Part shown: piece after piece, positions 1-8,944 of the stretch | Numbering within the stretch: position 1 is the stretch's first letter | Layout: every line of letters begins with the position of its first letter | Assembly: GCF_943373825.1 (NCBI RefSeq) | Contig: NZ_CALSBP010000003.1 | Coordinates: 434,001 to 498,000 of the forward strand | Source: Aquimarina spinulae | GTDB taxonomy: Bacteria > Bacteroidota > Bacteroidia > Flavobacteriales > Flavobacteriaceae | DNA length: 64,000 nt | Direction of reading: 5' to 3' | Notes under the pieces: generated by a model | What the model was told of the DNA's origin: nothing | Seen by the model: only the letters and a program-made list of their open reading frames with translations | Database searches by the model: none | Position numbers and translations under genes: made by a program

Positions 1-1
1 A

Positions 2-706
2 TTCCCTGAACAAAAAATCTCTATTATTCTATTAGCCAATCGTGGTGATATCTACCCAACAGGTATATGCTATCAAATTGCTGACATTCTTTTTAAAGAT
101 GATTTTGTAGAAAGTGAAAAATATATCAATATAACTCAAAAAAAAGAAGAATTTATTACGATACCCATTAGCAAATTAGAACAATTTTCTGGACATTATT
201 GGAATAATGCTGGCTCTTATTCGAGAAAAATCTATGTGAAAAATGACACATTACGCTATTCCAGGTCAAAAACCAATGAAAGTAGTTTACTGCCTGTTAA
301 CAAAAACACATTTAAAATGTTGAATATCAACGCCGATATTCTGATAAAATTTGAAAGAGATAGTAAAGATAATTCTAACATGGTGTTTAGTGTCAATGAA
401 GGCAATCCATTTATATCTAAAAAATATACACCAAAAAACTATAAAGATAAAGAGTTACAAAAATTTGTAGGTGATTATTATAGTAAAGAGTTGGACATGT
501 ACTATAAATTGAAAGTTGAAAAAGGAACCTTGCAGTTATACATAAACGACACAAAATTTCTTATGAAATCTATCATGGAAAATTTCTTTACTAATAATAG
601 ATTTGGAAATATTCAATTCATTTTAAACTCTGACACCAATACTATTAGAGGATTTAACCTTGCTAGAGGAAGAGTAAAAAACCTAATCTTTAATAAAGTT
701 GAATAA
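2..706 (+). CDS. Serine hydrolase (beta-lactamase family), C-terminal part, truncated by window edge
   Basis: The frame is open from base 2 to the stop at 706, so this is the 3' part of a gene that begins left of the window. A GTG at 236 is internal and should not be taken as the start. The first visible residues (FPEQKISIILLANRGD, then ..IADILF) match the last strand and helix of the serine beta-lactamase/esterase fold, where a 'valfpe..ivv.l.N' motif precedes the end of the domain. The rest, with LEQFSGHYWN and LQKFVGDYYSKELDMYYKL, is the repeated 'G.Y.s' beta domain often fused behind this family in Bacteroidota. The catalytic residues lie outside the window, so activity cannot be judged. 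It probably heads the plus-strand operon that runs to the kinase/regulator pair ending at 5107. Confidence 0.75.
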   Translation, partial: FPEQKISIILLANRGDIYPTGICYQIADILFKDDFVESEKYINITQKKEEFITIPISKLEQFSGHYWNNAGSYSRKIYVKNDTLRYSRSKTNESSLLPVNKNTFKMLNINADILIKFERDSKDNSNMVFSVNEGNPFISKKYTPKNYKDKELQKFVGDYYSKELDMYYKLKVEKGTLQLYINDTKFLMKSIMENFFTNNRFGNIQFILNSDTNTIRGFNLARGRVKNLIFNKVE

Positions 707-716
707 TCATTCTCGC

Positions 717-1751
717 ATGATGAAAGTTTGCCAATATAGATTAGGTTTGTATTTATTATTTTTTGTAACCTATTCCTATTCTCAAAATACTACAAGCCTA
801 AATGGCGAATGGATATTGGAGACAAAAGCAAGTGTGCTTTACTCCAAAATAGATAACAAACCTATATCACATACAAATTCAGGCTATTTAAGAGTCACAT
901 TTGCCAGACCTAATTTAGTAGATATTACTAATAATTATGCGGCTAATTTACATTTTCAAAAGTTTTCACGTACAGACAATATAATTACGCTTCAGTTTGG
1001 GAGGCAATTTTTAATCGAAAAATTAACTACAAAAGAGCTTGTTTTGGTTGAACTTGAAAATAACCAAATAAATATAAAATCTGTTAGATATTGGTTCATT
1101 AAGGAGCAATTGTATTTAGATAAACTTCCTTTAAAAGCAAATGACAGCCTATTTGTAAACGGTAATTTTGTGTATCGTGCTTCTAAAAAGTTGTATCCAA
1201 AATTTACTAATAAAAAATATCCAGATTTTCATATTTATATGGATACACATATTAAGAGTAGTTATGAGAATGGAGAGAATTTTTACCTCGTCACTTTTGT
1301 ATTAAAGCCTAACGGGAAAATTAGTGATATCGAAATATTTCATCGAGTTAATAAAGAACAAGATAAAAAAATAAGAAGAGCCATTAAAAACTCTGAAGGA
1401 ATGTGGAAGCTTCCTAAACTAAATAATAAAAAAGTACCCATTTTATATTTTATTGAAGACAGAGTAAATAAAAAGAAAACTCGAAAAAACCTATTAGATT
1501 TTGCACCGCACACTTTTAAGAAATACCCTGATACGTACTATAAAAATTTCCATAAAGCTGTATTAAACATAAAGCAAGAAAATTATGAAGAAGCTTTAAA
1601 ATACATAGCAATCTGCGAAAATGTCAATCCTAATGAGCCTAACCTTATTTTTTATAACATAAGATGTTATGAAAAAATAGGAAATATGAAGAAATCTAAT
1701 GAAAATAAAGAGATACTAAAGAACACTAAACTTAAGTACTTATTAAAATAA
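717..1751 (+). CDS. Secreted protein with TonB-C-like and TPR-like regions
   Basis: I chose the ATG at 717 rather than the upstream TTG at 699. It lies 10 bases after the previous stop and gives a clean signal peptide (MMKVCQYRLGLYLLFFVTYS, cleavage near YSYSQ). The mature protein starts with a lipocalin-like stretch ending in a TSLNGEW..-type start. The middle (about 165-250, 'NFYLVTFVLKPNGKISDIEI' followed by a 'W.lP...' segment) resembles the TonB C-terminal/energy-transducer fold seen in many Bacteroidota periplasmic proteins. The last 60 residues (KAVLNIKQENYEEALKYIAI..) look like one or two TPR helix pairs. It is probably envelope-located and co-transcribed with its neighbours. The specific function is not recognised. 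Confidence 0.7.
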   Translation: MMKVCQYRLGLYLLFFVTYSYSQNTTSLNGEWILETKASVLYSKIDNKPISHTNSGYLRVTFARPNLVDITNNYAANLHFQKFSRTDNIITLQFGRQFLIEKLTTKELVLVELENNQINIKSVRYWFIKEQLYLDKLPLKANDSLFVNGNFVYRASKKLYPKFTNKKYPDFHIYMDTHIKSSYENGENFYLVTFVLKPNGKISDIEIFHRVNKEQDKKIRRAIKNSEGMWKLPKLNNKKVPILYFIEDRVNKKKTRKNLLDFAPHTFKKYPDTYYKNFHKAVLNIKQENYEEALKYIAICENVNPNEPNLIFYNIRCYEKIGNMKKSNENKEILKNTKLKYLLK

Positions 1752-1778
1752 AATCAATCATCATTTATAATTACTAAA

Positions 1779-3236
1779 ATGAAAAAATTAGCCGTAATTC
1801 TTATTATGTTAATCACCTATCAATCATACACTCAAACAAAAACCATTTTTGAATATGTATGTAATGGGAATATTAAAAAAGTTGATTCTCTATTAAAAAC
1901 AATTGACATTAATACAAAGAGTAAAAATCAATCTAATTTATTGCATTTTGCTACGTATTGTAACCAAAAAGAAATATTTGATTTTCTAATCAATCAAGAG
2001 ATTAGTATTAATGAAAAAAATAAATTTGGCGATACACCACTGATGTATGCTGTATTGAGAAGAAATGTAAAAATGACGAAAACACTCATTGCCAAAGGTG
2101 CTAATGTAAACACTGTAAACAAAGACAACCTAACCCCATTATACAATGCGGTACAATCTGATAATACAGAATTAGTAAATATCCTTATAAAAGCAAAAGC
2201 AGATATCAATTTAGGAGCTACTTTGCTACACAAGGCAGTACTTAACAATAGTCTAGACGTTTTAAAAATGATAATCAATAGTGATACAGATATTGATATT
2301 ATAAATGAGTATGGAAATACACCTTTGGCACTTGCGATACGTGAAAGAAATCCAGAAATAGCAGAGTTTTTAATAACGAAAGGTGCTGATCGAAAAAAAG
2401 TACCTAAATATAATCTTAAAGGAAAATATTTAGGGCAAACAAAACCTGACAGCATTCCCTTATTATTTGCTAAAAGCTTTATTTCTACAGAAAATTTTGT
2501 ACATAGTCCTACATTTTCTTCAGAAGGAAAAGAACTATACTACACTGTAGAATCATGGAGATATCATGGAGGTACCATATTTATCACAAAACAAGAAAAT
2601 GGAATTTGGACACAACCAAAACCTATAGAAATTGATGGAGACTATAGAGAAATAGACCCCTTTCTGTCACCAGACAACAACACTTTATACTATTGCACAG
2701 ACAGACCTATAGTTGCAGGTGATTCTACACGAACAAATTGTGATATGTGGATGATAAAAAGGTTGTCAAAAACATGGGGTAAACCAATACATCTCGGTAT
2801 GCCCGTAAATAATGCTAAACATCATGATTGGTTTCCAACGCTCTCTGATGATGGTACACTGTTTTATTCGACTGGACCAAATCGTTCGAGTAATATTGTT
2901 TTTTCAGAATACAAAAATGGAGTTTATCAAAAACCCGTAGACTTGGGTATTAAAGTTAATTCAGAAAGTAGAGATTATGATCCTACTATAGCTCCGGATA
3001 AAGACTTTGTTATTTTTTCTTCTAATAGATCAGGAGGATTTGGCTCTGTAGATTTGTATATTAGTTTTAAAGATAAAGCGGAAAACTGGACAAAAGCCAA
3101 AAATATGGGTGAATTAATTAACACAAAAAGCATTGAATTCGCTCCTCGACTATCACCAGATGGGAAGTATTTATTTTTTAATCGTGGAGCTAGCATTTAT
3201 TGGGTATCGACAAAAGAAATTCAGAAATTAAGGTAA
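1779..3236 (+). CDS. Secreted ankyrin-repeat / PD40 beta-propeller hybrid
   Basis: The protein has 485 residues with a signal peptide (cleavage near SYTQ). Residues 25-205 contain about five ankyrin repeats, with typical 'G.TPL..A...' and 'LI.KGA..' signatures (FGDTPLMYAVLRRN, TLIAKGANVNTVN, YGNTPLALAIRERN, LITKGADRK). After a linker (KYLGQTKPD), residues 235-485 form a WD40-like/PD40 propeller with 'SPDN.TLYYC', 'SDDGTLFYSTG', 'APDKDFVIFSSNRSGGFGSVDLYIS' and 'SPDGKYLFFNR'. PD40 propellers of this type are usually periplasmic binding or sensing modules. The linker and the final blades resemble the propellers encoded at 10-13 kb. It lies 27 bases after the previous gene and 42 bases before the kinase gene, so it is probably in the same operon and could supply a ligand-sensing partner, which is inference. 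Confidence 0.85.
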   Translation: MKKLAVILIMLITYQSYTQTKTIFEYVCNGNIKKVDSLLKTIDINTKSKNQSNLLHFATYCNQKEIFDFLINQEISINEKNKFGDTPLMYAVLRRNVKMTKTLIAKGANVNTVNKDNLTPLYNAVQSDNTELVNILIKAKADINLGATLLHKAVLNNSLDVLKMIINSDTDIDIINEYGNTPLALAIRERNPEIAEFLITKGADRKKVPKYNLKGKYLGQTKPDSIPLLFAKSFISTENFVHSPTFSSEGKELYYTVESWRYHGGTIFITKQENGIWTQPKPIEIDGDYREIDPFLSPDNNTLYYCTDRPIVAGDSTRTNCDMWMIKRLSKTWGKPIHLGMPVNNAKHHDWFPTLSDDGTLFYSTGPNRSSNIVFSEYKNGVYQKPVDLGIKVNSESRDYDPTIAPDKDFVIFSSNRSGGFGSVDLYISFKDKAENWTKAKNMGELINTKSIEFAPRLSPDGKYLFFNRGASIYWVSTKEIQKLR

Positions 3237-3278
3237 TACACCAAATTATTCTAAATTACCATACCAAACTCTTAATTC

Positions 3279-4328
3279 GTGAAAAAAAAGACTAACTATA
3301 TATGGCTTATTGTAATATCAGCAGTTGTTATTACCCTATTAGCTAATGTAGGGTTGTTTAACCATTTTCATAAGCTTCATAATTTAAAAGATCCTACACC
3401 AATGGATCAAGAGCAGTATTATTTCACTATTAGAATTGGTTTTGTAGGCGTAGCTACCGAATTATTGATGCTTGTAATTTTTACATTTTTTAATTATTCA
3501 TGGAAAGATAAACTAGTAAAGAAAAGTAATACGTGGTTAATTATTATAAGTAATTTACTCATATTAATAGCTTTTATTGGTATGAAACTATTTATATTTA
3601 AATATATAACCAAAACACACCCTAATTTAGTATTCTCTTTAAATTACTTCAATGATTTTCTAATTAATCATTCATTGGTATTAACCATTGCTATAGCAGC
3701 TCCTTATATGTTATTACGTATAGAAAAGGCTAGGGAAATGGAAATGAATTTAGTTAAGATAAAAGAAGAGAAATCTATCGCCGAACTATCAGCTTTAAAA
3801 GAACAAATTAGTCCACACTTTTTCTTTAATACGTTGAGTACTTTGAGTACTATCGTTAGAAATGATACTAAGAAAGCTAGTCTCGAATTTATAGATGATA
3901 TCTCAAGCACTTATCGCTATTCGTTATCATCTACTAAAACAGATTTAGTAACATTAAAAGAAGAACTCAACTTCATAGTGTCATACGCAGATTTGTTACA
4001 AAAACGTTTCGGTCAAAAATTAAAGATTACTTTAAACATATCCGAAGAAATATATGACACTGATATACCTCCTATGTCAATCCAATTATTAATAGAAAAT
4101 GCTATACAGCATAATATAATTACTACCAAAAACCCTTTATATATAAAAGCATATAGTAATGATGGTTTCATATGTATTGAAAATAATTTACAGGAAAAAC
4201 AAGAAATCGAAAGTTTTGGCATTGGCCTTATGAATTTGAACAATCGTTATAAACTAATAGCTAATAAAGAAATTTTTATTGAAAAAAAATCAAATCATTT
4301 TTTAGTAAAACTACCAGTATTAATATGA
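3279..4328 (+). CDS. LytS-type sensor histidine kinase (His_kinase family), pair 1
   Basis: The start is a GTG at 3279; no better ATG precedes the first transmembrane helix. Four hydrophobic segments (about 9-27, 50-72, 86-106, 130-145) form the membrane part. A short coiled coil leads to the phosphoacceptor block, KEQISPHFFFNTLSTLS, with His180; the usual PHFLFN is PHFFFN here. The ATPase N box is PPMSIQLLIENAIQHN and the G box is GIGLMNLNNRYKL. There is no extracytoplasmic sensor domain, so the signal is probably sensed in or through the membrane. The last codons overlap the regulator gene by 4 bases (ATGA), which points to translational coupling. The neighbouring operon genes are a serine hydrolase and secreted propeller proteins. 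Confidence 0.9.
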   Translation: MKKKTNYIWLIVISAVVITLLANVGLFNHFHKLHNLKDPTPMDQEQYYFTIRIGFVGVATELLMLVIFTFFNYSWKDKLVKKSNTWLIIISNLLILIAFIGMKLFIFKYITKTHPNLVFSLNYFNDFLINHSLVLTIAIAAPYMLLRIEKAREMEMNLVKIKEEKSIAELSALKEQISPHFFFNTLSTLSTIVRNDTKKASLEFIDDISSTYRYSLSSTKTDLVTLKEELNFIVSYADLLQKRFGQKLKITLNISEEIYDTDIPPMSIQLLIENAIQHNIITTKNPLYIKAYSNDGFICIENNLQEKQEIESFGIGLMNLNNRYKLIANKEIFIEKKSNHFLVKLPVLI

Positions 4329-5107
4329 ATGTAGTAATTATTGAAGATGAAACCAGTGTCGCGCAAAACTTGAGTGATTTGTTGCTTGAGATTAATCCAA
4401 AAATTAAGGTTTTGGTTGTGTTAGAAACAATAAGAGGAAGCATACAATGGTTTCGACAAAATAAAGCACCAGACATTGCATTTTTTGATATAAAAATAGC
4501 AGATGGTAGTTCTTTTGAAATACTTGAAAAAATGACACTTAACTTTCCTATAATATTCACCACTGCTTTTGATGAATATGCTCTTAAGGCTTTTAAATAT
4601 AATAGTATTGATTATTTGTTAAAACCCATTAATAAATCTGATTTAAAAAAAGCGATTCTAAAATATAAAAACCTTTATACTCATGATAAGACCATTTTAA
4701 ATGATAATGCAAGGCTAATAGAAATAATAAAGGAGATTAAGGAATCTACTAAAAACAACATTTATAAGAATTCTTTTTTAGTAAGCTACAGAAATCAATT
4801 AATCCCATTAAGTACTAATGATATCTCATATTTTTATCTAGAAAATAAAATTATTTATAGCAGAACAAATGAGAATAAAACCTACAAAATCCATAGTACT
4901 TTAGAAACATTACAAAAGCAATTAAATCCTTTTTTATTTTTTAGAGTAAACAGACAATGTATTGTTTCAAAACAAGCTATTAAATCTGTTAATGTCTATG
5001 AAAAGAGAAAACTAAAGCTTTTTTTATATCCACAACACTCTTTTGAAATAGTCATTAGTAAACTTAAAGCAACTAACTTTAAAAAATGGATGAAAAATTC
5101 ACAGTAG
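4325..5107 (+). CDS. LytTR response regulator, pair 1
   Basis: The 260-residue protein has a receiver domain (1-120) with acidic residues at the start (VVIIEDE), the phosphoacceptor Asp55 (AFFDIKIAD), the conserved Thr/Ala stretch (FTTAFDEYA) and Lys100 (DYLLKPI). The LytTR DNA-binding domain lies at about 160-255; the usual 'RVHRSYIVN' helix entry is FRVNRQCIVSKQAI. It diverges from the other five regulators in the window (no MP after the phosphoacceptor Asp, no 'HRSYIVN'), so it belongs to a separate LytTR subgroup. It is translationally coupled to the upstream kinase gene and ends 46 bases before a convergent gene. Confidence 0.92.
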   Translation: MNVVIIEDETSVAQNLSDLLLEINPKIKVLVVLETIRGSIQWFRQNKAPDIAFFDIKIADGSSFEILEKMTLNFPIIFTTAFDEYALKAFKYNSIDYLLKPINKSDLKKAILKYKNLYTHDKTILNDNARLIEIIKEIKESTKNNIYKNSFLVSYRNQLIPLSTNDISYFYLENKIIYSRTNENKTYKIHSTLETLQKQLNPFLFFRVNRQCIVSKQAIKSVNVYEKRKLKLFLYPQHSFEIVISKLKATNFKKWMKNSQ

Positions 5108-5153
5108 ATATTATAAAACAATTACAGACACATTACACTACCCTCCTGTCGTC

Positions 5154-6008
5154 TTATTTGAATAACGTTTTTATGCCATTTTTTAATTCGAAAACAGATT
5201 TCACTTCTTTAAGATCTAGTGGTTTATCAAAAATGGTAAGCTCATCCATAAAGCCAATATAGCCTAGACCTAACATGATCTTTCCTTTTTCTGCTTCCCA
5301 TGTAAATGGATCATTAACATCTTTTATAGCGCCTTTGAATGTACCATTTAAGTATAATTTAAATATAGATTTTGTTGTATTCACTTTTGAGAAAGTAATA
5401 GCAATATGTGTCCATTTTCCTTTGTCAAAAGGAGGTTGTTTTACAGTAACAGTACGTTTTTCCCACTTAGCATTATCGTCTTTGTTTCCTGGATTCCAAA
5501 CGTCTAAATCTCCCAAAGCTCCAAATCTAAATTTTCTAGGGTCATGATCAGTAAAATCTACCCATAATGCAGCATCATTGTATCTAACATCTGTAATACA
5601 TATTGGGTCACAATAACCCGGTGCCAAATCATTGTCGGGGTCTAATTGTAACCAAAATGATATGGTACCACTCCATGATTTATTACTGTATCCCACATTT
5701 TTATATGCCTTATAAAAAACAGCGGAAGTTTTTGCCTTTTTAAAGTGAAGTGCATCACCTATAAGGCCTTTATTCTTAGCTAAAATAACATTAGGATCGT
5801 TTAAACCCGATTTAGCATTATCTGCTTTTTTATAATTTTCGGCTGTATACATCATTGCATCGCCAACAGATACATCTGCAGATAATTTTCCGTCAAAAGA
5901 ACTGTAAAATAGTATATGACCTTTTAATTGTTTATTTTGTGAAAAAGAAATAGTAGTAATTAGTAAAAATAATACTCTAGATATAGATAAAAGCAGTGTT
6001 GTTTTCAT
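5154..6008 (-). CDS. Secreted LamG/concanavalin A-like lectin-fold protein
   Basis: The 284-residue protein has a signal peptide (cleavage near SFSQN). The mature part is one jelly-roll domain of the LamG/laminin-G-3 type: 'GHILFYSSFDGKL', 'LIGDALHFKK', 'SGTISFWLQLDPD', 'GKWTHIAITFSK', 'FKLYLNGTFKGAI' and the closing 'IGFMDELTIFDKPLDLKEV'. The order and spacing are typical of the family. Such domains bind carbohydrate or protein; no catalytic site is visible, so it is best called a binding protein. There is no T9SS C-terminal domain after it. It is transcribed alone toward the pair 1 regulator gene (convergent) and is preceded by a good promoter (see 6071-6104). Confidence 0.8.
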   Translation of the reverse strand: MKTTLLLSISRVLFLLITTISFSQNKQLKGHILFYSSFDGKLSADVSVGDAMMYTAENYKKADNAKSGLNDPNVILAKNKGLIGDALHFKKAKTSAVFYKAYKNVGYSNKSWSGTISFWLQLDPDNDLAPGYCDPICITDVRYNDAALWVDFTDHDPRKFRFGALGDLDVWNPGNKDDNAKWEKRTVTVKQPPFDKGKWTHIAITFSKVNTTKSIFKLYLNGTFKGAIKDVNDPFTWEAEKGKIMLGLGYIGFMDELTIFDKPLDLKEVKSVFELKNGIKTLFK

Positions 6009-6070
6009 GATTTTTTGATTAAAGGTTAATATTTATAACATTTGCCATGTTACTATTGTATTAGATGAAT

Positions 6071-6104
6071 CAAAATTATTCAGATCACCTTAGCAAATAT
6101 CAAA
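6071..6104 (-). promoter_or_regulatory. Bacteroidota-type promoter for the LamG gene
   Basis: On the minus strand a perfect -7 box TAATTTTG (plus positions 6071-6078) fits the TAnnTTTG consensus. A TTTG at 6101-6104 lies 22 bases upstream of it, within the spacing allowed for the -33 TTG. The start site would fall near 6066, giving a leader of about 58 bases before the ATG at 6008. Confidence 0.5.
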
Positions 6105-6110
6105 TCCACA

Positions 6111-6806
6111 TTAATTATGTATACTCCATTCAATAGCTTTATGAGCATGAATTTTTCCTGTGTCGAATATTGGAATAGCTATATCTAATTCTGAAATTAG
6201 AATAGGTAATTCTGTACAACCTAAAATAACACCTTGGGCACCTTGTTTTTGTAGTTCTTTTATAATCCCAATAATTTTTTGTTTTGAAACGTTTGTAAAT
6301 TGCCCTTTTACCAATTCGTTATAGATTATATCATGGATAACTTGTCTATCGCTTGTATCAGGAATTAAAATTTCAAGCCCAAAATCATTAATCAATGTTT
6401 TGGTATAAAAATCTTTTTCCATAGTGAATCTTGTACCCAATAACGCTACTTTTTTTATACCTAACTTTTTGATAGATTCACCAGTGGTTCTAGCAATATG
6501 CATAAACGGAATACTTATATTTTCAGAAATATAATGGCTTACTAAATGTATAGTGTTTGTACCAAGTAAAATAATATCTGCCCCTGCCCTTTCTAACTGC
6601 TGTGCTGCTTGTTTCATAAGTTCTCCTATAGCATCCCAATCGCCTTTAAAAGTCAATCGTTCTATGTCTGCAAAATCTACTGAAACCATAATACATTTTG
6701 CAGAATGAGAACCTCCTAATATATCTTTTGCTTTGGTATTTAAAAACTCATAATATAGTTTTGATGATTCCCAACTCATTCCTCCTATTAACCCTATTGT
6801 TTTCAT
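6111..6806 (-). CDS. Aspartate/glutamate racemase family, broad-specificity (YgeA-like) amino-acid racemase
   Basis: I chose the ATG at 6806 over the upstream ATG at 6854, because family members start directly with MKTIGLIGGMSWESS and are about 230 residues; this gives 231. PLP-independent racemases of this fold interconvert L- and D-amino acids using two facing residues. Here the second is Cys197 (VILGCTELP), but the first position is Thr83 (LLGTNTIH) instead of Cys. From memory, E. coli YgeA has the same Thr83/Cys197 pair at the same numbering, so a broad-specificity racemase rather than a classical aspartate racemase is the better call. It is cytoplasmic and divergent from a LysR regulator 132 bases away, which suggests regulation by that protein. 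Confidence 0.85.
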   Translation of the reverse strand: MKTIGLIGGMSWESSKLYYEFLNTKAKDILGGSHSAKCIMVSVDFADIERLTFKGDWDAIGELMKQAAQQLERAGADIILLGTNTIHLVSHYISENISIPFMHIARTTGESIKKLGIKKVALLGTRFTMEKDFYTKTLINDFGLEILIPDTSDRQVIHDIIYNELVKGQFTNVSKQKIIGIIKELQKQGAQGVILGCTELPILISELDIAIPIFDTGKIHAHKAIEWSIHN

Positions 6807-6938
6807 ACTCTTATTATTAACTTCAACAAAGCTATGATGAATAGTTAGACTCAAACAGTTTTAAAATTGAGATAAATAAAAGTATAACTGAAATAATTTC
6901 AACTACAACCTATACCTAAGTAACCTATCTTTACAATT

Positions 6939-7829
6939 ATGGAACTCAAATATTTCAGATTAATAAAAACAATTGTAGAAGAAGGCAGTATTGCTAATTC
7001 TAGTGAACGACTCTTTTTAACGCAGTCTGCTTTAAGTCATCAATTACGTGAGTTAGAAGAACGATTGGGTTTTAAAGTCTTTCAGAGAACAAGAAATAAA
7101 TGGGAGTTAACTCAAGAAGGTTCAGAACTATATAAATTGGCTAATAAACTTTTTGATGCGATAGATGAAAGCCTTAGTAATATTCAGCATATAAAAGAAG
7201 GTTCAAAAGGTACCATTAAGTTAAGTGCAGAATGCCAATCATTTTTTCATACTATTCCCGGGTTTATACAAAAAATGGGGATTCTATATCCAGAAATTGA
7301 TATAGATATAACTCTAGGCGCAACACATCAAACCATATCACAACTATTATCTGATGATATAGATATTGCCATTGTAACATCTAAACCTGCTTCTAAAGAA
7401 TTGGAAAGCATCAAAGTGTATAAAGATGAGATTTTTGCTGTTGTACATAAAGAAAATCATCTTAATGATTTAGATTATTTGGAAGCAAGTGATTTTTCAG
7501 ACATACACTTATTAATAAACTCTTTTCCGTTAGAAGGTGTAGCTGTTTATGAGCAATTTCTAAAGCCAAATGGAATACATCCTATTAAGATTTCTGCAAT
7601 TCCGTTTACAGAAATTACATTATCAATGATACACGCTAATATGGGAATCATGTGTGTTCCAAAATGGCAATTGACTCCTTTTAAATTGTCTAAAGAGTTG
7701 ATGTTTAAACGCATTGGAAAAAATGGTTTAAAACGAAAACATTATTTAGTTGTAAAAATGAAACATAGGAATAAAAAGTATATACACGATTTTATCTCTA
7801 ATTTTGAAGAAGATTTTTTAGACGTATAA
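6939..7829 (+). CDS. LysR-type transcriptional regulator
   Basis: The 296-residue protein has an N-terminal winged HTH (residues 1-60: MELKYFRLIKTIVEEGS, then LTQSALSHQLRELEERLGFKVFQR). The periplasmic-binding-protein-like effector domain follows (about 92-290, 'IKLSAECQSFFHTIPGFI', 'DIDIAIVTS', 'GIMCVPKW'). The length is normal for the family. The gene is divergent from the amino-acid racemase gene, the classical arrangement in which a LysR protein controls its neighbour and itself. Its effector is unknown, but an amino acid is plausible by context. A near-consensus -7 box (TATCTTTA, 6926-6933) lies only a few bases before the ATG, so the mRNA may have almost no leader. Confidence 0.93.
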   Translation: MELKYFRLIKTIVEEGSIANSSERLFLTQSALSHQLRELEERLGFKVFQRTRNKWELTQEGSELYKLANKLFDAIDESLSNIQHIKEGSKGTIKLSAECQSFFHTIPGFIQKMGILYPEIDIDITLGATHQTISQLLSDDIDIAIVTSKPASKELESIKVYKDEIFAVVHKENHLNDLDYLEASDFSDIHLLINSFPLEGVAVYEQFLKPNGIHPIKISAIPFTEITLSMIHANMGIMCVPKWQLTPFKLSKELMFKRIGKNGLKRKHYLVVKMKHRNKKYIHDFISNFEEDFLDV

Positions 7830-7987
7830 TCTGTTTCACATATATTCTCCCTAAACCAATCAAGATAAAACTCCCTAGTTTCTACCCAACCCACAATTCA
7901 TCCTTAAAAAAATACAATTCGGTAATATCCTTTTTATAGATAGCAATGTGCTTGCGATATTTGAACAATCAATAAGCAAAACCATCT

Positions 7988-8908
7988 ATGATTCAAGTAC
8001 AAAATCTTTCCAAATCATTTCAAAATATACAAGCGGTAAATGATATTAGTTTTACCATTAAAAAAGGAGAAATCTTCGGGTTTTTAGGTCCCAATGGAGC
8101 TGGAAAATCTACCACGCTCAATATGATGAGTACTATTTTAAAAAGCGATGCAGGAACTATTCATATCGATGGTAAAAATAGTAATAAAAATACTTCAGCA
8201 TGTAAGCATCTGATTGGTGTTGTACCGCAGGAAATATCCTTATACGAAGACCTTTCTGCCTATAAAAACTTATTGTTCTGGGGAAATCTATATGGAATTC
8301 CTTCCAAAATATTGAAAGAAAGAATCCATACCACCCTGAAGTTGATCGGATTGTTAGATCGAAAGAAAGATTTGATCAAAACCTATTCGGGGGGAATGAA
8401 ACGCAGAATCAATATTGCTGCGGCATTGCTACATCATCCGAAAGTATTATTTATGGACGAGCCAACTGTGGGAATAGATCCGCAAAGTAGAAACCACATT
8501 TTTGAAGTCATCGAAACCTTAAACAAACAAGGAATGACCATTGTCTATACCACACATTATATGGAAGAAGTAGAGCGTTTGTGTGATCGTATTGCAATTA
8601 TAGATTCAGGGAAAATCATCGCACAAGGAACACAAGATCAGTTAAAAGAATTGGTACATACCAAAGAAAGTATTCAGTTCGAATTTAATTTCCTCTCCGA
8701 AAGCAACGTAAATCAACTCAGAAAATTACTTTCCCATACATTGACACAAAACAAAAACAAGTTATTGATAGAGTGTACAGTAAAAGAGCTTTCTAAAGTA
8801 ATTACAGCGTGTAATGAATTGCAGCTACCAATCAAAGACATACAACTGAACAAAGTAAACTTAGAAGCGATCTTTTTAAGCCTTACAGGAAAACAGCTAA
8901 GAGATTAA
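7988..8908 (+). CDS. ABC-2 type exporter, ATP-binding subunit
   Basis: The 306-residue protein has Walker A GFLGPNGAGKSTT (about 33-45), the Q-loop VVPQE, signature YSGGMKRR, Walker B KVLFMDEPTVGID and the switch histidine in VYTTHYMEEV. The C-terminal 80 residues form the extension typical of DrrA/NatA/CcmA-like subunits. It energises export across the inner membrane, with the permease encoded 36 bases downstream as partner. The substrate cannot be read from sequence; drugs, lipids, peptides or Na+ are all known for this family. The 158 bases upstream contain only a degenerate -7 box. Confidence 0.93.
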   Translation: MIQVQNLSKSFQNIQAVNDISFTIKKGEIFGFLGPNGAGKSTTLNMMSTILKSDAGTIHIDGKNSNKNTSACKHLIGVVPQEISLYEDLSAYKNLLFWGNLYGIPSKILKERIHTTLKLIGLLDRKKDLIKTYSGGMKRRINIAAALLHHPKVLFMDEPTVGIDPQSRNHIFEVIETLNKQGMTIVYTTHYMEEVERLCDRIAIIDSGKIIAQGTQDQLKELVHTKESIQFEFNFLSESNVNQLRKLLSHTLTQNKNKLLIECTVKELSKVITACNELQLPIKDIQLNKVNLEAIFLSLTGKQLRD

Positions 8909-8944
8909 TCACCTTCATATCCATCTATTACAAAATCAGCCATC

